Of a stretch of DNA of 38,424 bases, positions 37,279-38,424 are shown piece by piece; within the stretch, counting starts at the first letter, position 1, and each line of letters begins with the position of its first letter. The DNA lies in contig LCAH01000014.1 in assembly GCA_000996355.1 (NCBI GenBank), positions 1-38,424 on the forward strand. Direction: 5' to 3'. The DNA is from Candidatus Uhrbacteria bacterium GW2011_GWC2_41_11 (lineage in GTDB: Bacteria; Patescibacteriota; Patescibacteriia; UBA9934; GWF2-40-263). The translations under genes and the position numbers were made by a program. Below the pieces are notes generated by a model, which saw only the letters and a program-made list of their open reading frames with translations, had not been told where the DNA came from and ran no database searches.

Positions 37279-38127
37279 ATGTCTCCCAACTCTCTCGAAA
37301 ACCCCTTTTATCATCCTGAACCAAACAAAGGAATCCCTTCTGAATTAACAGGTCGTTTTTTAGATTCAGCTACAACACAAGCACTCACAGAAGCTTTAGG
37401 AGAAGATGAACCTTGTGAATCAGAACCACAACAAGACCTTCCTCCTGCAGATATCTCCATGACTGGAAAAGAACAAAGAGAAGTGGAAAAAGAACCTCTC
37501 TGGATAAAAGAAGACTATATCAAATGGGCAGAAAGTTTTGAAAGAGATAAAAATTGGGTAGACAAAACATTTGAGTTTCAAAAGGATGGAACGACGATTG
37601 TGGAGGGAGACTTGATTTTAGAAAAGACAGAAATCAAACAACTTCCTGTCGGTCTTATGGAGGTAAAAGGAGATTTTAGAGTTTCCAAAAATCTCTCTTT
37701 TAAACTCAATGGATATCCAAAAAAGATTGGAGGATATTTTGTGTGTAATTATAATAATCTCTCGTCTCTTGAAGGAATGTCGGAGGAGATCAGGAGAGAT
37801 ATATATTTGAACGATAACAAGATTCGTTCTCTTGATGGATTGCCGGAAAAAGTGGTGGGTGATCTTTATTTGTCTCATAATCAATTAGAAAATCTTGATG
37901 GAATTTCAAAAGAAGTTTTCTATGATTTAAGTCTTACAGACAATAACCAACTTACTTCACTCGAAGCTTTGAAAGGAGTGAAAATAGGTGGAAATTTGTG
38001 GCTTTGTGATATTCCCGCAACAACGATTCCTGCAGGAATAGAAATTGTGGGAGTTATTTATATACGTGAATATCAAACAGAACTTATCGCTGATGCAACG
38101 AGAAAAGGGTATCAAGTGGAAAGTTAA
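37279..38127 (+). CDS. LRR-like repeat hypothetical protein
   Basis: Repeats such as GDLYLSHNQLENLDGISKEVFYDLSLTDNNQLTSLEAL. Confidence 0.75.
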   Translation: MSPNSLENPFYHPEPNKGIPSELTGRFLDSATTQALTEALGEDEPCESEPQQDLPPADISMTGKEQREVEKEPLWIKEDYIKWAESFERDKNWVDKTFEFQKDGTTIVEGDLILEKTEIKQLPVGLMEVKGDFRVSKNLSFKLNGYPKKIGGYFVCNYNNLSSLEGMSEEIRRDIYLNDNKIRSLDGLPEKVVGDLYLSHNQLENLDGISKEVFYDLSLTDNNQLTSLEALKGVKIGGNLWLCDIPATTIPAGIEIVGVIYIREYQTELIADATRKGYQVES

Positions 38128-38148
38128 TAAAGATAGTTGATTTTTCAT

Positions 38149-38424
38149 ATGCAATATCAATTTTTCGAGAATCCCTTTCATCCTCCTGATCAAAGAACAG
38201 GAACTCCTTCTGAATTAACACGCCATCTTCTACCTTCAACTGATGCCCAAGCACTCACAGAAGCCTTAGGAGAAGATGAACCTTCTGAATCAGAACCACA
38301 ACAAGATCTTCCTCCTGCAGATATCTCCATGAGTGGAAAAGAACAAAGAGAGGTAGAAGATGAAACAATTTGGTCACGTCAAAGATATATTGAATGGGCA
38401 GAAAGTTTTGGAGAAGATGAAAGT
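38149..38424 (+). CDS. paralogue of the preceding protein, truncated by the window end
   Basis: MQYQFFENPFHPPDQRTGTPSELTRHLLPSTDAQALTEALGEDEPSESEPQQDLPPADISMSGKEQREVEDE, near-identical N-terminal region to 37279-38127; open to the last base. Confidence 0.85.
   Translation, partial: MQYQFFENPFHPPDQRTGTPSELTRHLLPSTDAQALTEALGEDEPSESEPQQDLPPADISMSGKEQREVEDETIWSRQRYIEWAESFGEDES

Noticed and set aside
1-38424. Recoded genetic code (UGA = Gly as in Gracilibacteria/Absconditabacteria)
   Set aside because: TGA ends several genes cleanly (for example the 4897-7293 gene, RluA, tig, nfo); standard code 11 fits.
1-38424. CRISPR arrays, transposases or prophage modules
   Set aside because: No regularly spaced direct repeats, transposase motifs or terminal inverted repeats seen by eye; the GC-rich unit shows no clear target-site duplication.

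Overview
The window is AT-rich bacterial chromosome that uses UGA as a stop. Compact housekeeping content, a large repetitive adhesin-like surface protein and many orphan small proteins suggest a Patescibacteria/CPR-type genome; this is inference, as no marker phylogeny was possible. I support about 33 protein genes, including ychF, rpsO, NYN, pnp, traR/dksA-like, lspA, comM/yifB, uppS, an M23/LysM peptidase, rnhB, tig, nfo, yidD, rnpA, rpmH, dnaA, dnaN, PBP1A and nifS/nifU. I also support tRNA-Ala(GGC), tRNA-Cys(GCA) and many intrinsic terminators. The most interesting material is non-coding. (1) A GC-rich minus-strand transcription unit (about 22386-23932) has its own promoter. It carries a 20-bp-closed multibranch leader RNA whose three consecutive hairpins all show CTTGCA in the loop, then a small zinc-ribbon/coiled-coil gene pair, a second hairpin-dense RNA domain with a 15-nt Shine-Dalgarno sequence, and a terminator. 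(2) A ~400-nt structured RNA (about 15434-15838) has promoter and terminator and lies just downstream of two perfect DnaA boxes. (3) A ~125-nt closed structured RNA (26446-26569) lies between the yggU-like gene and yidD. None matched an RNA family I could recognise by eye. All RNA folds were paired manually and need computational confirmation.
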